Shown one piece after another: positions 18,891-28,341 of a stretch of 64,000 nt of DNA. The notes beneath the pieces were generated by a model. It ran no database searches. It was given only the letters and a program-made list of their open reading frames with translations, and was not told the DNA's origin. The first letter of the stretch is position 1. Every line of letters starts with the position of its first letter. The translations under genes were made by a program, and so were the position numbers. The DNA is taken from NCBI GenBank assembly GCA_023356605.1, contig JAKQYE010000002.1, positions 1 through 64,000 of the forward strand. Reading direction: 5' to 3'. Source of the DNA: Trichodesmium sp. MAG_R02 (lineage in GTDB: Bacteria; Cyanobacteriota; Cyanobacteriia; Cyanobacteriales; Microcoleaceae).

Positions 18891-18962
18891 TCCTCGGTAG
18901 CTCAGCGGTAGAGCGGTCGGCTGTTAACCGATTGGTCGCAGGTTCGAATCCTGCCCGGGGAG
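18891..18962 (+). tRNA. trnN: tRNA-Asn(GTT)
   Basis: 72 bases with a 7-bp acceptor stem (TCCTCGG/CCGGGGA, one G-T pair), D arm AGCTCAGCGGTAGAGC, anticodon loop CTGTTAA with GTT, and T arm GCAGGTTCGAATCCTGC. CCA is not encoded. Confidence 0.97.
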
Positions 18963-19018
18963 TTTGAAATTTTTAGCTAAATCCTGGAGAAGCCTCGCGC
19001 TATAATCTCTGATTTGGT

Positions 19019-19290
19019 GTGAGGTGGATTAACGGTAAATCAATGGGACTCAGTGGGGCATTGATGGATAGTGTTATTCTGGTTTTTTTTGATTCTCAAC
19101 TTGTGGTGAAAAAGTCCCCAAAGAATTACTTAAAAGAACTCCCCAATTGTTCACATTGCGGTATCTTAATAGAGCGTGATGTAGGTTTAGGGATAAATAT
19201 AAAAAACGGGGCGGTAGGGCATTGAGTCCTTAAAGCTCCTGGAGTCCGAGGATTTGCGGGACACGGAAGTGAGAATCTCACATTATATAT
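19019..19290 (+). pseudogene. TnpB C-terminal remnant with right-end sequence
   Basis: The frame reads LPNCSHCGILIERDVGLGIN followed by IKNGAVGH. This is the zinc-finger/RuvC-III end of TnpB (CxxCG..., RDvNAAxNI), with Asn-Ala-Ala degraded to GLG. After the stop, GGAGTCCGAGGATTTGCGGG and GAAGTGAGAATCTCA match the usual 3' end of IS605-type elements. The upstream catalytic part is absent. Confidence 0.75.
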
Positions 19291-19393
19291 AGTGTCAGTT
19301 TAGTGTGGAGATATGTCACTGTTGGGAGGAGATTGACCAGCATTTAAATTACTTTTCTCTTCAAATTTAGCCTAGAAGGAGGCTAGTAGATGA

Positions 19394-19485
19394 TATAGTT
19401 ATTTTAAATAAGTATGAGACATTTTTCGCCTGAAATGCTTTCATAGCAAGAAATACTTGTCTCAATCTAAAGTTAAATGACTATA
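19394..19485. mobile_element. about 92-bp MITE, TATAGTCATTT family
   Basis: Ends TATAGTTATTTTA and TTAAATGACTATA; the interior holds TTTCATAGCAAGAAATACTT. Confidence 0.8.
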
Positions 19486-19494
19486 ATTTTGGTA

Positions 19495-19620
19495 TCCTGA
19501 AACTGATCAGATTGATCAACTACAAATTTTTATCGGCTCAAAAAACCAAATTTGGGTCTGGACGGTCGTCTATAGCAAAATTCCAATTCTTAAGTTTGTG
19601 ATAGGCGATCGCCATAGGGA
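19495..19620 (+). pseudogene. IS1-family transposase (InsB) fragment
   Basis: The frame gives IDQLQIFIGSKNQIWVWTVV and LKFVIGDRHRD. This is the IS1 InsB stretch E.D.L..F...K...iWvWt...IL.FviGDRs. The same segment occurs at 39766. Neither copy has a full ORF. Confidence 0.7.
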
Positions 19621-19689
19621 TGGGGAGTATTATAGCGATTCTCAGAAACTTTGCTATACTTGATTGTTCTCTTATATATAGTGATCAAA

Positions 19690-20038
19690 TTGTGATCAGG
19701 GGATATAGCTGCCGCACTTCCTCCGCCGACCCTTGATTATAGTTCTATCCCTAACTGTTTCTGGCCATTCATTTGCCATTTCTTTTTGAGGGAGTTTGCA
19801 TACAACGTCCCTACAATGTGGACAATTTTTTTGAATTCTTCTAAATCTGGTATTTTGGGATCATATCTTTTTTGAGCACCTGTTTTTCCTCTTATATCCC
19901 TGGTTTCTCTTCTATGTAACTCAATATTGATGGTATTACAACTAATTTTAAATATAGAACTTTCTGGATAATGCTCACCCCATCATCGATGGCATTAATA
20001 ACTTTTTGTCTTAAGTTGTAGCTATAAGGAGTAGGCAT
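19690..20038 (-). pseudogene. IS630-type transposase N-terminal fragment
   Basis: On the - strand it starts MPTPYSYNLRQKVINAIDDG, the typical helix-turn-helix start of IS630-family transposases. Scattered pieces such as TGAQKRYDPKIPDLEEFKK follow in shifted frames. Stops and frameshifts make it non-functional. Confidence 0.7.
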
Positions 20039-20536
20039 AATCTTTCTTAAATGATTTTTCTAGCATTATGTCATAATCTTTGCTTCGACTGCTGTACTAT
20101 GAAAACTAGGATAGATTAGTGGATAATTTTATCTCTGATTATAGAGATTTTTTGATGATTACTATCAATAGATAATAGCATAGTTTAGGTGGGAATACTT
20201 GGGGTTTATTCCTCATAATTTGATAGCTTATTATATGTAGCGATCGCCTAGACAATAAATTTTAAATTCCACGCAGTCAAAACGTAATATTTTCAAACGT
20301 AATATTTTCAAGATTAATGTCAATAACTAATCATTTATATTAACTGAACACTACATATACAAGAGTACCTATTCTCGAAATATAAGCGTATCTGAACTCA
20401 AATATCCAACAATTAAAATGACAGTTATTTAAGTATTTATGGATTTTTTAAAATCAGCGACACTGGGCGATCGCTATAACTTTTTAAGGGTTGGCGGAGC
20501 AAGTGCGGTAGCTACATCGCCTAAATTTGTAGGGGC

Positions 20537-20628
20537 TATAGTCATTTAATTTAGATTGAGACAAGTATTTCTTGCTATAACTAAGTTTCAGCAGAAAAAT
20601 TTTTCCATCCTTATTTGAAATGACTATA
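20537..20628. mobile_element. about 92-bp MITE, TATAGTCATTT family (reverse)
   Basis: Ends TATAGTCATTTAA and TGAAATGACTATA, interior in the opposite orientation to the 14461 copy. Confidence 0.8.
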
Positions 20629-21116
20629 TATGTAGTGTATTTGCACAATTTATACTGCTATAGCATTATGTCTTTTGGTTAGGACAATAAATTTGGGTGG
20701 TAAAGGAATAGGAATTAGGCAATTAGGTAATATAAAAATGTGCTAGGCTGTTCACTATTTAGATTGCCTATTCTCATAATAACCAATTCAAGGAAAATTT
20801 TTGTGCAGTAAGGATTTGGCTATTTTAGTAAAATTTAGAATACATCGTTTAAATGCTTAACAACTTAATACCAATTTGAACAAAGAATGTTACGAATACT
20901 AAGAGCAATAAAAAGACTTTATAGGATATATCTATTTAATAAAAAAGATAATTTATGACCTAAAAACGGTATTAAAGCAATTCATTATCACTCCTGAATC
21001 CTGACTCCTAAAAAATCCTCTAGTCATTTATAAAAAACATTCATAATATTGGTATAACTTATTTGTATAGGGGTATATAAAGTATCTTATTAAAGCCTAT
21101 TTAGTATCAATACTCT
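20629..21116. other. intergenic, no gene seen
   Basis: AT-rich stretch after the VWA-like gene (- strand). No ORF, RNA or clear terminator is found. Upstream, at about 20071-20100, lies an end of the TATAGCAGTCGAAG MITE family (TTTGCTTCGACTGCTGTA). Confidence 0.4.
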
Positions 21117-22514
21117 CTAATTTTTCTGAATAGCATAACAAAGCCGAGCGAGTGCTATTGGATTATTTTCCATCAAATCAGTTGTCAGACTTTTTAAACC
21201 TTGTAAAAAGTGTTCCAAATTATGAGTTTTTGAACCATCATTTTCGCAATCACGATCCTCACAGTTCCAATTCTGCCACCAATCTTCTTCTCCTAAACCA
21301 TTAGCTATTACATCAACTTGGAAAAAATAAATATTTGCTTGTGGTAATTCATTGGGTTTAATTGTAGTTGTAAAATTTAACTCGCGATCGCTGCCTACTT
21401 TCCAGTTACTAAATTGCATTGAATTGAGTAGTTTTCTTTCTATTGTAGGTTCTTTTGATGAGGAAATAAATTCTTTTGTTGACTCATCATAATATTTACT
21501 TTTACTAATTTTAGCTTGTATAGAATTAGCCGATGGTGGCAATGTATACTCATTCAAAATCGGCAAACTAACCTTGTATTCAATTGGTATTTCTTCTTGG
21601 AAATTGGGGTTTATTTCTAACAACTCAATTGGTTGATTTTTGGGGAGTTCGATCGCTACTTTACCATTATTAAGAGAGAAGGGTCGCTTCAGACCTGGTA
21701 TTGGTTCGCCTGGATTTTTTGATTCACTCATAACTGATAAATTATTTATGATATTACTAGGTGAAAAGATTGTAAATTCACTGTTTTTAATTAATTCTCC
21801 TCCATCCCGCTGCAGTTTGTCAAAGTAGTAGAGAATATGTTTGTAGGGACCTAAAAATATTACATAAAAAGGCCTTAACTTTTCTATTGGTTTCCCTTCA
21901 GTGTTATAAGGAAAGTTAAAGTTATCTCTATTGCTGCCAACAACATAAACCTTTCCATTAAATTCACTTCTAATTGCTAAAATACCTGCTGCATATCCTT
22001 CTTGATTAAGATAATGTTGTCTAATTTTTTGGTTTACTGCGGTGACATCGCCTTGATTTTGATATAAATCTGTGATGAGAACTAAAAGTTCTTTTCCTTC
22101 CTTTTGTGGTGCAATAGCACCTGTTAGATTACTTGTGACTCGATCTTCGTAGTAAAATCCCTCTTTTATTGCTTCTAGGAATTTTGAACGACTGATTTTC
22201 TGTTTCTCAGGCCCTCCAACACGATAGTATTCAACTAAGTCAGATATCGAAAATGTGCGGTCTAGCAGTTGTATTGTTTTTATATAACGACTCGCACCGT
22301 TAGTTAAATATCCCGGCATAGATTCTGAGCCATCTATGTTAAGGCTAATATTGATTGGTTCTGGTGGTGCATCCAATGAGGGAGACTTATCTGTCATCGT
22401 AGGTGGATCACAAGATAGATCCTCAATAGTTTTTGGTATACAGGCTGTTGTGATACCTATTAGCATTAATAATAGAAAGGGAATTTTCCATCTTGTAATT
22501 TTTGTTGAATTCAT
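21117..22514 (-). CDS. lipoprotein with a von Willebrand A-like domain
   Basis: 465 residues. The N-terminus has a lipoprotein signal with the lipobox ITTAC (Cys25). Residues about 52-65 read ISLNIDGSESMPGYL, a DGSxS metal-site motif like the MIDAS of VWA domains, and LLVLITDLYQNQGDVT (about 145-160) matches the later VWA strand with its aspartate. The rest is beta-rich and unknown, ending in LARLCYAIQKN. It is probably anchored to the outer face of the plasma membrane or periplasmic side of the envelope. It is the last gene of the 37016-21117 cluster, 212 bases after the previous gene, so it may have its own promoter. Confidence 0.75.
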   Translation of the reverse strand: MNSTKITRWKIPFLLLMLIGITTACIPKTIEDLSCDPPTMTDKSPSLDAPPEPINISLNIDGSESMPGYLTNGASRYIKTIQLLDRTFSISDLVEYYRVGGPEKQKISRSKFLEAIKEGFYYEDRVTSNLTGAIAPQKEGKELLVLITDLYQNQGDVTAVNQKIRQHYLNQEGYAAGILAIRSEFNGKVYVVGSNRDNFNFPYNTEGKPIEKLRPFYVIFLGPYKHILYYFDKLQRDGGELIKNSEFTIFSPSNIINNLSVMSESKNPGEPIPGLKRPFSLNNGKVAIELPKNQPIELLEINPNFQEEIPIEYKVSLPILNEYTLPPSANSIQAKISKSKYYDESTKEFISSSKEPTIERKLLNSMQFSNWKVGSDRELNFTTTIKPNELPQANIYFFQVDVIANGLGEEDWWQNWNCEDRDCENDGSKTHNLEHFLQGLKSLTTDLMENNPIALARLCYAIQKN

Positions 22515-22689
22515 AATAAGTTACTTAATTTATTTTATTAATTTTCAAAGAATATAATACAGCAGTTTTTATTTGAGTAAAGTAGATTAGGAAAGCTTTA
22601 TAGAAAGTCCTTACGAGGTTTTGATTTTGACGTGAGGTCATCAATACTGAAAAGCTCTCTAATACGTTTTCATAGAAATCATTTGACTT

Positions 22690-22736
22690 TCTTTAATTCT
22701 GACTTTTGACTTTTGACTTTTGACTTTTAACTTTCT
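22690..22736. repeat. short tandem repeat (GACTTTT)n
   Basis: Seven-base units GACTTTT/AACTTTT repeated about five times just 3' of the next gene. A similar run is at 48822-48868. These are the short tandemly repeated repeats common in filamentous cyanobacteria. Confidence 0.75.
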
Positions 22737-24526
22737 TTTGTCTGATTTTCATTTTCAGAGTTATCCTCATCTTTTAACTTCCTAGATTCAAATTTTAATA
22801 CTCCCAATTCTAAAACTTTCCACTTACCTCTATCTCCTGTAGGTTCGACTTTTGCTAGCTTCAGTAATTGAAACTGCTTCAACTCCCCTGAGGAATCTCC
22901 ATAACATTCAAATAAACCTTGCACATCTTCATTATTATCTGGGTTAATGTTGGCCTTCTGTCTGGGAGCTAAATAGTCACCGCTTTCCTCAGATAATATC
23001 CAATAACGTCCCCATTTACTTTTTTCCAAAACAACTGTATCGCTACTATCATTTACTTTTGAAACTGTTGTCGGTCTCTTCGATCGCCAGCTATGATAGC
23101 CATTATAAAATTCTACCAAGTTAGCTTCTTCAGGTGATAGTGGTGGCAGAATTACTTGTGGTTCTGGGGCTGTTTCTGGGGCTGTTTCTGGGGTTGGTTC
23201 TGGGGTTGGTTCTGGGGTTGGTTCTGGGGTTGGTTCTGGGGTTGGTTCTGGGGTTGGTTCTGGGGTTGGTTCTGGGGTTAACTCCTCTTTTGTCTCTGGT
23301 ATTGGTTCTGGTGTTAGCGTTGGAGTGTCTAGGGATGCCACTTCTATCTGTATCCACTTAACTACACCACGCTCTGATAACCGCCAACTTTGACCTGGAT
23401 TAATTGGAGATACTTTAGCAGGTTTCAGGAGTAACAGTGTGTTAAACTTTTCCTGTAAACCGTGACCTTCAAATAATTGGTCAAAAGTTTTTTGATTATG
23501 TTTGTTAAGTTTGATCTGCTGTTTAGGAACCAAATAATTGTCACTTCCTTGGGAAATTATATAATAGTTTCCCCTTTTGTCAATTTCCAAAACTATCTCC
23601 TGAGTAGATTGACTATCTGAGACTGTTATTGCTGTTTCTGTTTCTAATAAGGAATTTGGGTTTGCATTATAAGTTGCTGCTAATTCAGCTTCTTGCCAAC
23701 TTAGATTTATATCTGCTAACGATAGAGGAGGTGATACCTCTTCTGGGTAGGAAGGTTGTTCAATTTTCTCTAGTCTTTCTGTCAACGAACTAATCTGTTG
23801 ATAAATTTTCTCCAAGATTTTGTTTTGATTACTCTGTTGAGACAATTTTGCCGAAAGCTTCTGCAAGTTTGTTTCTATGATTGATAACTGAGATTTAAGA
23901 TGCATTAGCTCTTGATTTCCTACTGCTACTTGCTCATTTAACTTTTCGACTATTTCTGGCAACTTAGATTCTGAATTTTCCATAGGATCGATTTTTTTGG
24001 GTAATTTTTCTAAAATATTCTGCAAATTTGTTTCTATTTTTGATAACTGAGATTTCTGAATATCTTGTTCCTTATTGCCCGCTACTACTTCCTCGGTCAA
24101 ATTATTCAATTTTTCTACTATTTCTGGTGGCGATCGCTCTTGTTGGGTTTCCTGGTATTCTGCTTGTAGTTGATTATACTTTTCTGTGTAATCATCTAAT
24201 TCTGATTTCAATCGCGATCGCTCCTGTTGGGATTGTGAGAATTTTGTTTGTAACTCTTCGTATTCTGCCCTCAATTGTTGTAACTGAGATTCCTGTTCCT
24301 CTGTATGGGCCAATGCTTCTAAGTTTGGTGGCTTTCTCAATGAGGACTGCCACTTTCGTATCGCCCACTTTTCTGCTTTTTGAAGGGCCTCGGACGAACT
24401 CAACCCCGAATCTTCAAGAACTTCATCACCACTGGTGGAAGAAAGCCCTAAATACCAACCGCATTTGAGACAAAAATTCACCTGTTGCTGTTGATATTCT
24501 GTATTGCAAACCGGACAATTTGGCAT
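22727..24526 (-). CDS. zinc-ribbon, coiled-coil protein with two copies of the cluster-specific domain
   Basis: 599 residues. The N-terminus is a zinc ribbon (CPVCNTEY...FCLKCGWYLG). Residues about 70-260 are coiled coil. A first copy of the roughly 120-residue cluster domain spans about 270-395 (core RGNYYIISQGSDNYLVPKQQ, end WRLSERGVVKW). A TPEP repeat linker (residues about 403-455, encoded by about eight 12-bp repeats) leads to a second copy at about 465-585 (core WGRYWILSEESGDYLAPRQK, end WKVLELGVLKFES). No signal peptide, so probably cytoplasmic. The ribosome site GGAAAG precedes the ATG. Function unknown; it looks like a multivalent adaptor. Confidence 0.82.
   Translation of the reverse strand: MPNCPVCNTEYQQQQVNFCLKCGWYLGLSSTSGDEVLEDSGLSSSEALQKAEKWAIRKWQSSLRKPPNLEALAHTEEQESQLQQLRAEYEELQTKFSQSQQERSRLKSELDDYTEKYNQLQAEYQETQQERSPPEIVEKLNNLTEEVVAGNKEQDIQKSQLSKIETNLQNILEKLPKKIDPMENSESKLPEIVEKLNEQVAVGNQELMHLKSQLSIIETNLQKLSAKLSQQSNQNKILEKIYQQISSLTERLEKIEQPSYPEEVSPPLSLADINLSWQEAELAATYNANPNSLLETETAITVSDSQSTQEIVLEIDKRGNYYIISQGSDNYLVPKQQIKLNKHNQKTFDQLFEGHGLQEKFNTLLLLKPAKVSPINPGQSWRLSERGVVKWIQIEVASLDTPTLTPEPIPETKEELTPEPTPEPTPEPTPEPTPEPTPEPTPEPTPETAPETAPEPQVILPPLSPEEANLVEFYNGYHSWRSKRPTTVSKVNDSSDTVVLEKSKWGRYWILSEESGDYLAPRQKANINPDNNEDVQGLFECYGDSSGELKQFQLLKLAKVEPTGDRGKWKVLELGVLKFESRKLKDEDNSENENQTKES
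23165..23285. repeat. 12-bp tandem repeat encoding TPEP
   Basis: About eight units of GGTTCTGGGGTT, with a related start of GGGGCTGTTTCT. Coding on the - strand as Pro-Glu-Pro-Thr. The copy number probably varies between strains. Confidence 0.85.
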
Positions 24527-24582
24527 TAGTTATCTTTCCATTTATAAATTTACTTCAAGTCTACTGCTTATTAATAAACTAA

Positions 24583-24687
24583 TATAGCAGTCGAAGTATA
24601 GCACTACGGGTAAGTAAGAAGTCAGAAGTAATCTCTGACTGAATTTCAGCATTTAGTAATGTCCTAACCTTTGCTTCGACTGCTATA
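24583..24687. mobile_element. MITE with TATAGCAGTCGAAG ends, providing a stop codon
   Basis: 105 bp with ends TATAGCAGTCGAAG and CTTCGACTGCTATA. Its right end lies inside the 3' end of the next gene. The intact sister gene at 28342 stops directly after GVLQFY; here the element continues the frame with SSRSKG and supplies the stop. It inserted at a TA, as expected for IS630/Tc1-type elements. Confidence 0.85.
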
Positions 24688-26256
24688 AAATTGCAGTACT
24701 CCACGTTCCACAACCTGCCAAGTTTCACCTCTGGAAATAGCAGACACTCTCGCTGGTTTTATCAGTTGAAACCCGGAGTATCCAGACCGATATCCCTGAC
24801 ATTCAAATAAGTTTGCAACTGTATTCAGGTTATACTCATTAATTTTGATATTATTTTTAGGAACCACATAATCAATCCCACCCTCATTTAATATCCAATA
24901 GTTTCCCCTACGAGCTTTCTGAAGAATTGCACCTTGAGCACTACCATCAAGACGTTGGTCAATGCGACGTTGGTCAATGCTTTGGTCCGTTTCCGAGACC
25001 TCTATAGCATTTCTTGATAACAAACGGGGGTTTTGCTGATAGGTTAATATTAATTGAAGATCCGACGAGCCAAAATATTGATGGGTAGGTATTTGTGGAT
25101 TCATTTGAGGTTCTGGTGTTACTTGGCTAGTTAAATGATTGGTTGTTATTCGAGATTCTCTGTGAACTCCAGCTACATTGTCTGAAGTCCTTAGTTTCTG
25201 ATTTTGTTGGAGCTGGTTTATTTGATTTTGTAGGTTCCTTGATTTAATATCCCATCTTTGATCAATTTCTTGTTGTAATTGCCTACAAATTTCCCCTATT
25301 CTATCATTTACTACTTGAAGAATCAACTTTTTATTATCGACATTATTACCTGGAGTTTGGGCTTGCAGATCTTGTTGGAGCGTGATTATTTGATTTTGTA
25401 ATTTTTCCCTTTCATCCTCTCCAATTTTAGACATTTTGATGTTATTAATTTCACTTTCTTCTAGTTTTGATAATTGAGACTGCAACTGCGACAACTTTTT
25501 ACTTAACTCGGGCTTCAATTGTGCCAACCTCTCAAACTCGGCCTCCAAATTGGAAGATCGTTGCTCCTGAAGCACCCCTGCCTGTTCCAACTGTTCTAAA
25601 CGATCCGTCAAATTACTCCGCCAGCGATCGCCTTCCTCCAACTTGGCCAAAGTCTTCTGTAAGCGATCGTAAGCCAACTCTGCCACCTGAGAAGCGAAGC
25701 GATCGCGCTCGTCCCTGGCCAACCTCAACTCAGATTCCAGTTTTTCTCGCTCCTCCTTTACTCCTTCCAGTTCCGACTGTAGCCGAGATAATTGAGAATT
25801 ACCACCAAAATCTAACACCCCCCGCTCCTCCAACCGCCACTGATCTCCCCCTGGCGTCAGAGAAACCTTAGCCAGTTTAACCAGGATAAACTCCCGCGCA
25901 TCCTCTGAAAGAGAACCATTGAACTTGAAGAAAGATTTAACAGTATCCTTGTTAAAAGAATTAATTCGGAAATTTGCTTTAGGTAATAACCAGTAACATC
26001 CCTTCTCCGTAACCATTACCCAATAATTCCCATTTCGCTCTTCACCGAGCAAAACTTCTGAATTAGAATATCTCCCTCCCCTAAAGTCAATTTTTGAAAC
26101 CTTAATAGCCTTTCTTGAGAGAACCCTCGGCGCATAATTATAAGCTTCGATCAATTCATCTTCAGACAAACTTATCCAACCCCGTGGGAGAGTTTCCAGG
26201 GTTTTCGTCACCCGCACCGAGTTAGTTAATTCTGAGGAATAATTATCTGGTTTCAT
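24664..26256 (-). CDS. coiled-coil protein with two copies of the cluster-specific domain
   Basis: 530 residues. Residues about 25-160 are one domain copy (NGNYWVMVTEKGCYWLLPK, then WRLEERGVLDFGG). A strongly charged coiled coil follows at about 160-350. The second copy is at about 390-524 (RGNYWILNEGGIDYVVPK, LFECQGYRSGYSGFQLIKPA, WQVVERGVLQFY). The last six residues (SSRSKG) come from a MITE. The C-terminal 200 residues are almost identical to those of the lipoprotein gene at 28342, so the two genes have recombined or duplicated. There is no signal peptide and no recognised enzyme motif. Confidence 0.82.
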   Translation of the reverse strand: MKPDNYSSELTNSVRVTKTLETLPRGWISLSEDELIEAYNYAPRVLSRKAIKVSKIDFRGGRYSNSEVLLGEERNGNYWVMVTEKGCYWLLPKANFRINSFNKDTVKSFFKFNGSLSEDAREFILVKLAKVSLTPGGDQWRLEERGVLDFGGNSQLSRLQSELEGVKEEREKLESELRLARDERDRFASQVAELAYDRLQKTLAKLEEGDRWRSNLTDRLEQLEQAGVLQEQRSSNLEAEFERLAQLKPELSKKLSQLQSQLSKLEESEINNIKMSKIGEDEREKLQNQIITLQQDLQAQTPGNNVDNKKLILQVVNDRIGEICRQLQQEIDQRWDIKSRNLQNQINQLQQNQKLRTSDNVAGVHRESRITTNHLTSQVTPEPQMNPQIPTHQYFGSSDLQLILTYQQNPRLLSRNAIEVSETDQSIDQRRIDQRLDGSAQGAILQKARRGNYWILNEGGIDYVVPKNNIKINEYNLNTVANLFECQGYRSGYSGFQLIKPARVSAISRGETWQVVERGVLQFYSSRSKG

Positions 26257-26344
26257 TGTTTTTTTATGATATATATATAGCCTTTTTTACTGGTCAAATA
26301 TTATCGAGTTTATTTAACGAAATTTCAATATATTTTACTACCTA

Positions 26345-28161
26345 TTAATCAAATTGTAGTATACCACGTTCGACAAGCTGCCAAGTTTCACCTTTTGAAA
26401 TAGCAGATACTTTTGCTGGTTTTATTAGTTGAAACCCGGAGTATTCAGATTGGTATCCCTGACATTCAAATAAATTTGCAACTGTCTTACTGTTATATTC
26501 ATTAATTTTGATGTTATGTCTAGGAACCATGTAATCAATATCAGCCTCATTTAGTATCCAATAGTTTCCTCTGCGAACTTTCTGAATAATTACTGCTTGA
26601 GTGCTACTTATACGAGGTTGAACCATGCTTCGGTCTGCTTCTGAGACCTCTATAGCATTTTCTGATAAAGAACGGGGATCTTCTTTATATATTAACATAA
26701 ACTCAAGATTGGGCAAACCTCCAGCTATATTATCTGGAGTCTTTAGTTGCTGATTTTGTTGGGGCTGGTTTATTTGATTTGGTAGGTTCCTTAATTCAAG
26801 ATCCAATCTTTTACGAATTTCTTGTTGTAATTGGCCATGAATTTCCTCTTTCACTGCTTCAAAAATCAGCTTTTTATTATCGGCATTGTTGTCTGAAGTC
26901 TTTAGTTGCTGATTTTGTTGGAGCTGGTTTATTTGATTTTGTAGGTTCCTTGATTTAATATCCCATCTTTGATCAATTTGTTGTTGTAATTGCCTATAAA
27001 TTTCCCCTATTCTATCATCTACTACTTTAACAATAAACTTTTTATTATCAACATTATTACCTGGAGTCTTGACTTGCTGATTTTGTTGGAGATAGTATAT
27101 TTGACTTTGTATTTTTTCGCTTCAGCATCCCATGAGTTATACATTTCTTTTAATCTATCATCTACTTGATCAATAAGTTCTTGAGTGTCTAAAATACTGG
27201 CTTTATTAACAGCATGATTCTGTTGTTTGGTATTTCCAAAGTTTTTTTTATACCTTGCCCAAATCCGTTTTATTTTCCTTCTATATGGCCCAATATAAAG
27301 ACATAAAACGATTAAGACTGTGGCTAGTACCAGCACTATTATTATAAAATCAAATATCACTTTTCTTCGTATAGTTTTAAACTGATTTAATTGATTATAA
27401 AATTCTTGTTTTTCAGAGTTTAAATTCTTAATTTCTTCCTCATTCTTCTTAGCAATAGCGGCTAATTCACTATTTCTTGCTTCCAAATCAGCTATTTTTC
27501 TGGTTAAGTTATCAATATTTGTTGGGGGAGCAGATGGTTTGATAAATCCACCAATTTCACCAATATTCCTAATTTGAGCTTTTAACTGTTCGCTATTTGT
27601 TGTCAATGAGCTATTGATTTCTGTTGTAGTATTTGGACCTAATGCTCCGTAATTATTGTCATTAGGACTTTGAAAAATACCCAAATATATTTGAACTTTA
27701 CCAATTTCGTCTTCGCCTAATCCACCTTTTAATTTTTCAGTTATTTGTTTAATGTTGTTGATATTTTGATTTATATCATTAAAATTTTGGTCTAAATTTT
27801 CTAGATTTATTGTTGGCAAAATTTGATTTTTATACGTCTTAACTTTTTTTTCCAGTTCTACTAGTCTTTGATTAACTTGAGAACTATTTACTAATTCCCT
27901 GTTTTTGGAACCCTCTCTTACTGCAGCAATGTCCTTAATAAAATCATCTAATAATGTTTGAAATTCATTGTTTGTTTTTTGAACATCATCAAAGCTGTTC
28001 TTTGAATTTCCCTGATCTGGATTTAAAGGAATTGATGTTGTCGAAGGACTAGATTTGGTTTCTGGCCCTGTTTGTACACAAGCCACTAAAGAACCAGACA
28101 TTAATACCAAAGACAGAAATAAACTGTATGTGCTTTTCCAACTGTGTATGCTTTTCCACAT
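26345..28161 (-). pseudogene. frameshifted copy of the cluster lipoprotein gene
   Basis: The first part (28161-27120) encodes a lipoprotein signal (LVACVQTGPE), a glutamine/asparagine-rich region, a coiled coil and a membrane span (IIIVLVLATVLIVLCLYI), and is very close to the intact gene at 28342-30093. At about 27115-27120 one base is missing against the sister sequence (GAAACGACAAG versus GAAGCGAAAA). The sister reading then continues in another frame, open to 26345, with the cluster domain at the end (RGNYWILNEADIDYMVPRHN, WQLVERGILQFD). Both halves remain otherwise open, so the break is recent, or the two parts might be made separately. Compared with the sister it has one extra coiled-coil repeat and lacks the HYQYFGSSD-type linker. 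Confidence 0.8.
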
Positions 28162-28341
28162 AAAAACTCACTTTTTTCTTCAAAATACATCCCCATAATA
28201 AGGTTTGTAAACCCTTATAGCACTGTTCCAAAATTAGTATTTTGGGAGAAGTCTAATAAACGAACTAATAAACTATTGTATCCTTTTCACTGCGCAATTA
28301 TCTAACTGAGAATTGACTTCCCCAAAATATTCCATTGCCCA

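Noticed and set aside
23134-23361. Leucine-rich ORF on the + strand (repeated LGLV)
   Set aside because: It is the antisense reading of the TPEP repeat in the gene on the other strand.
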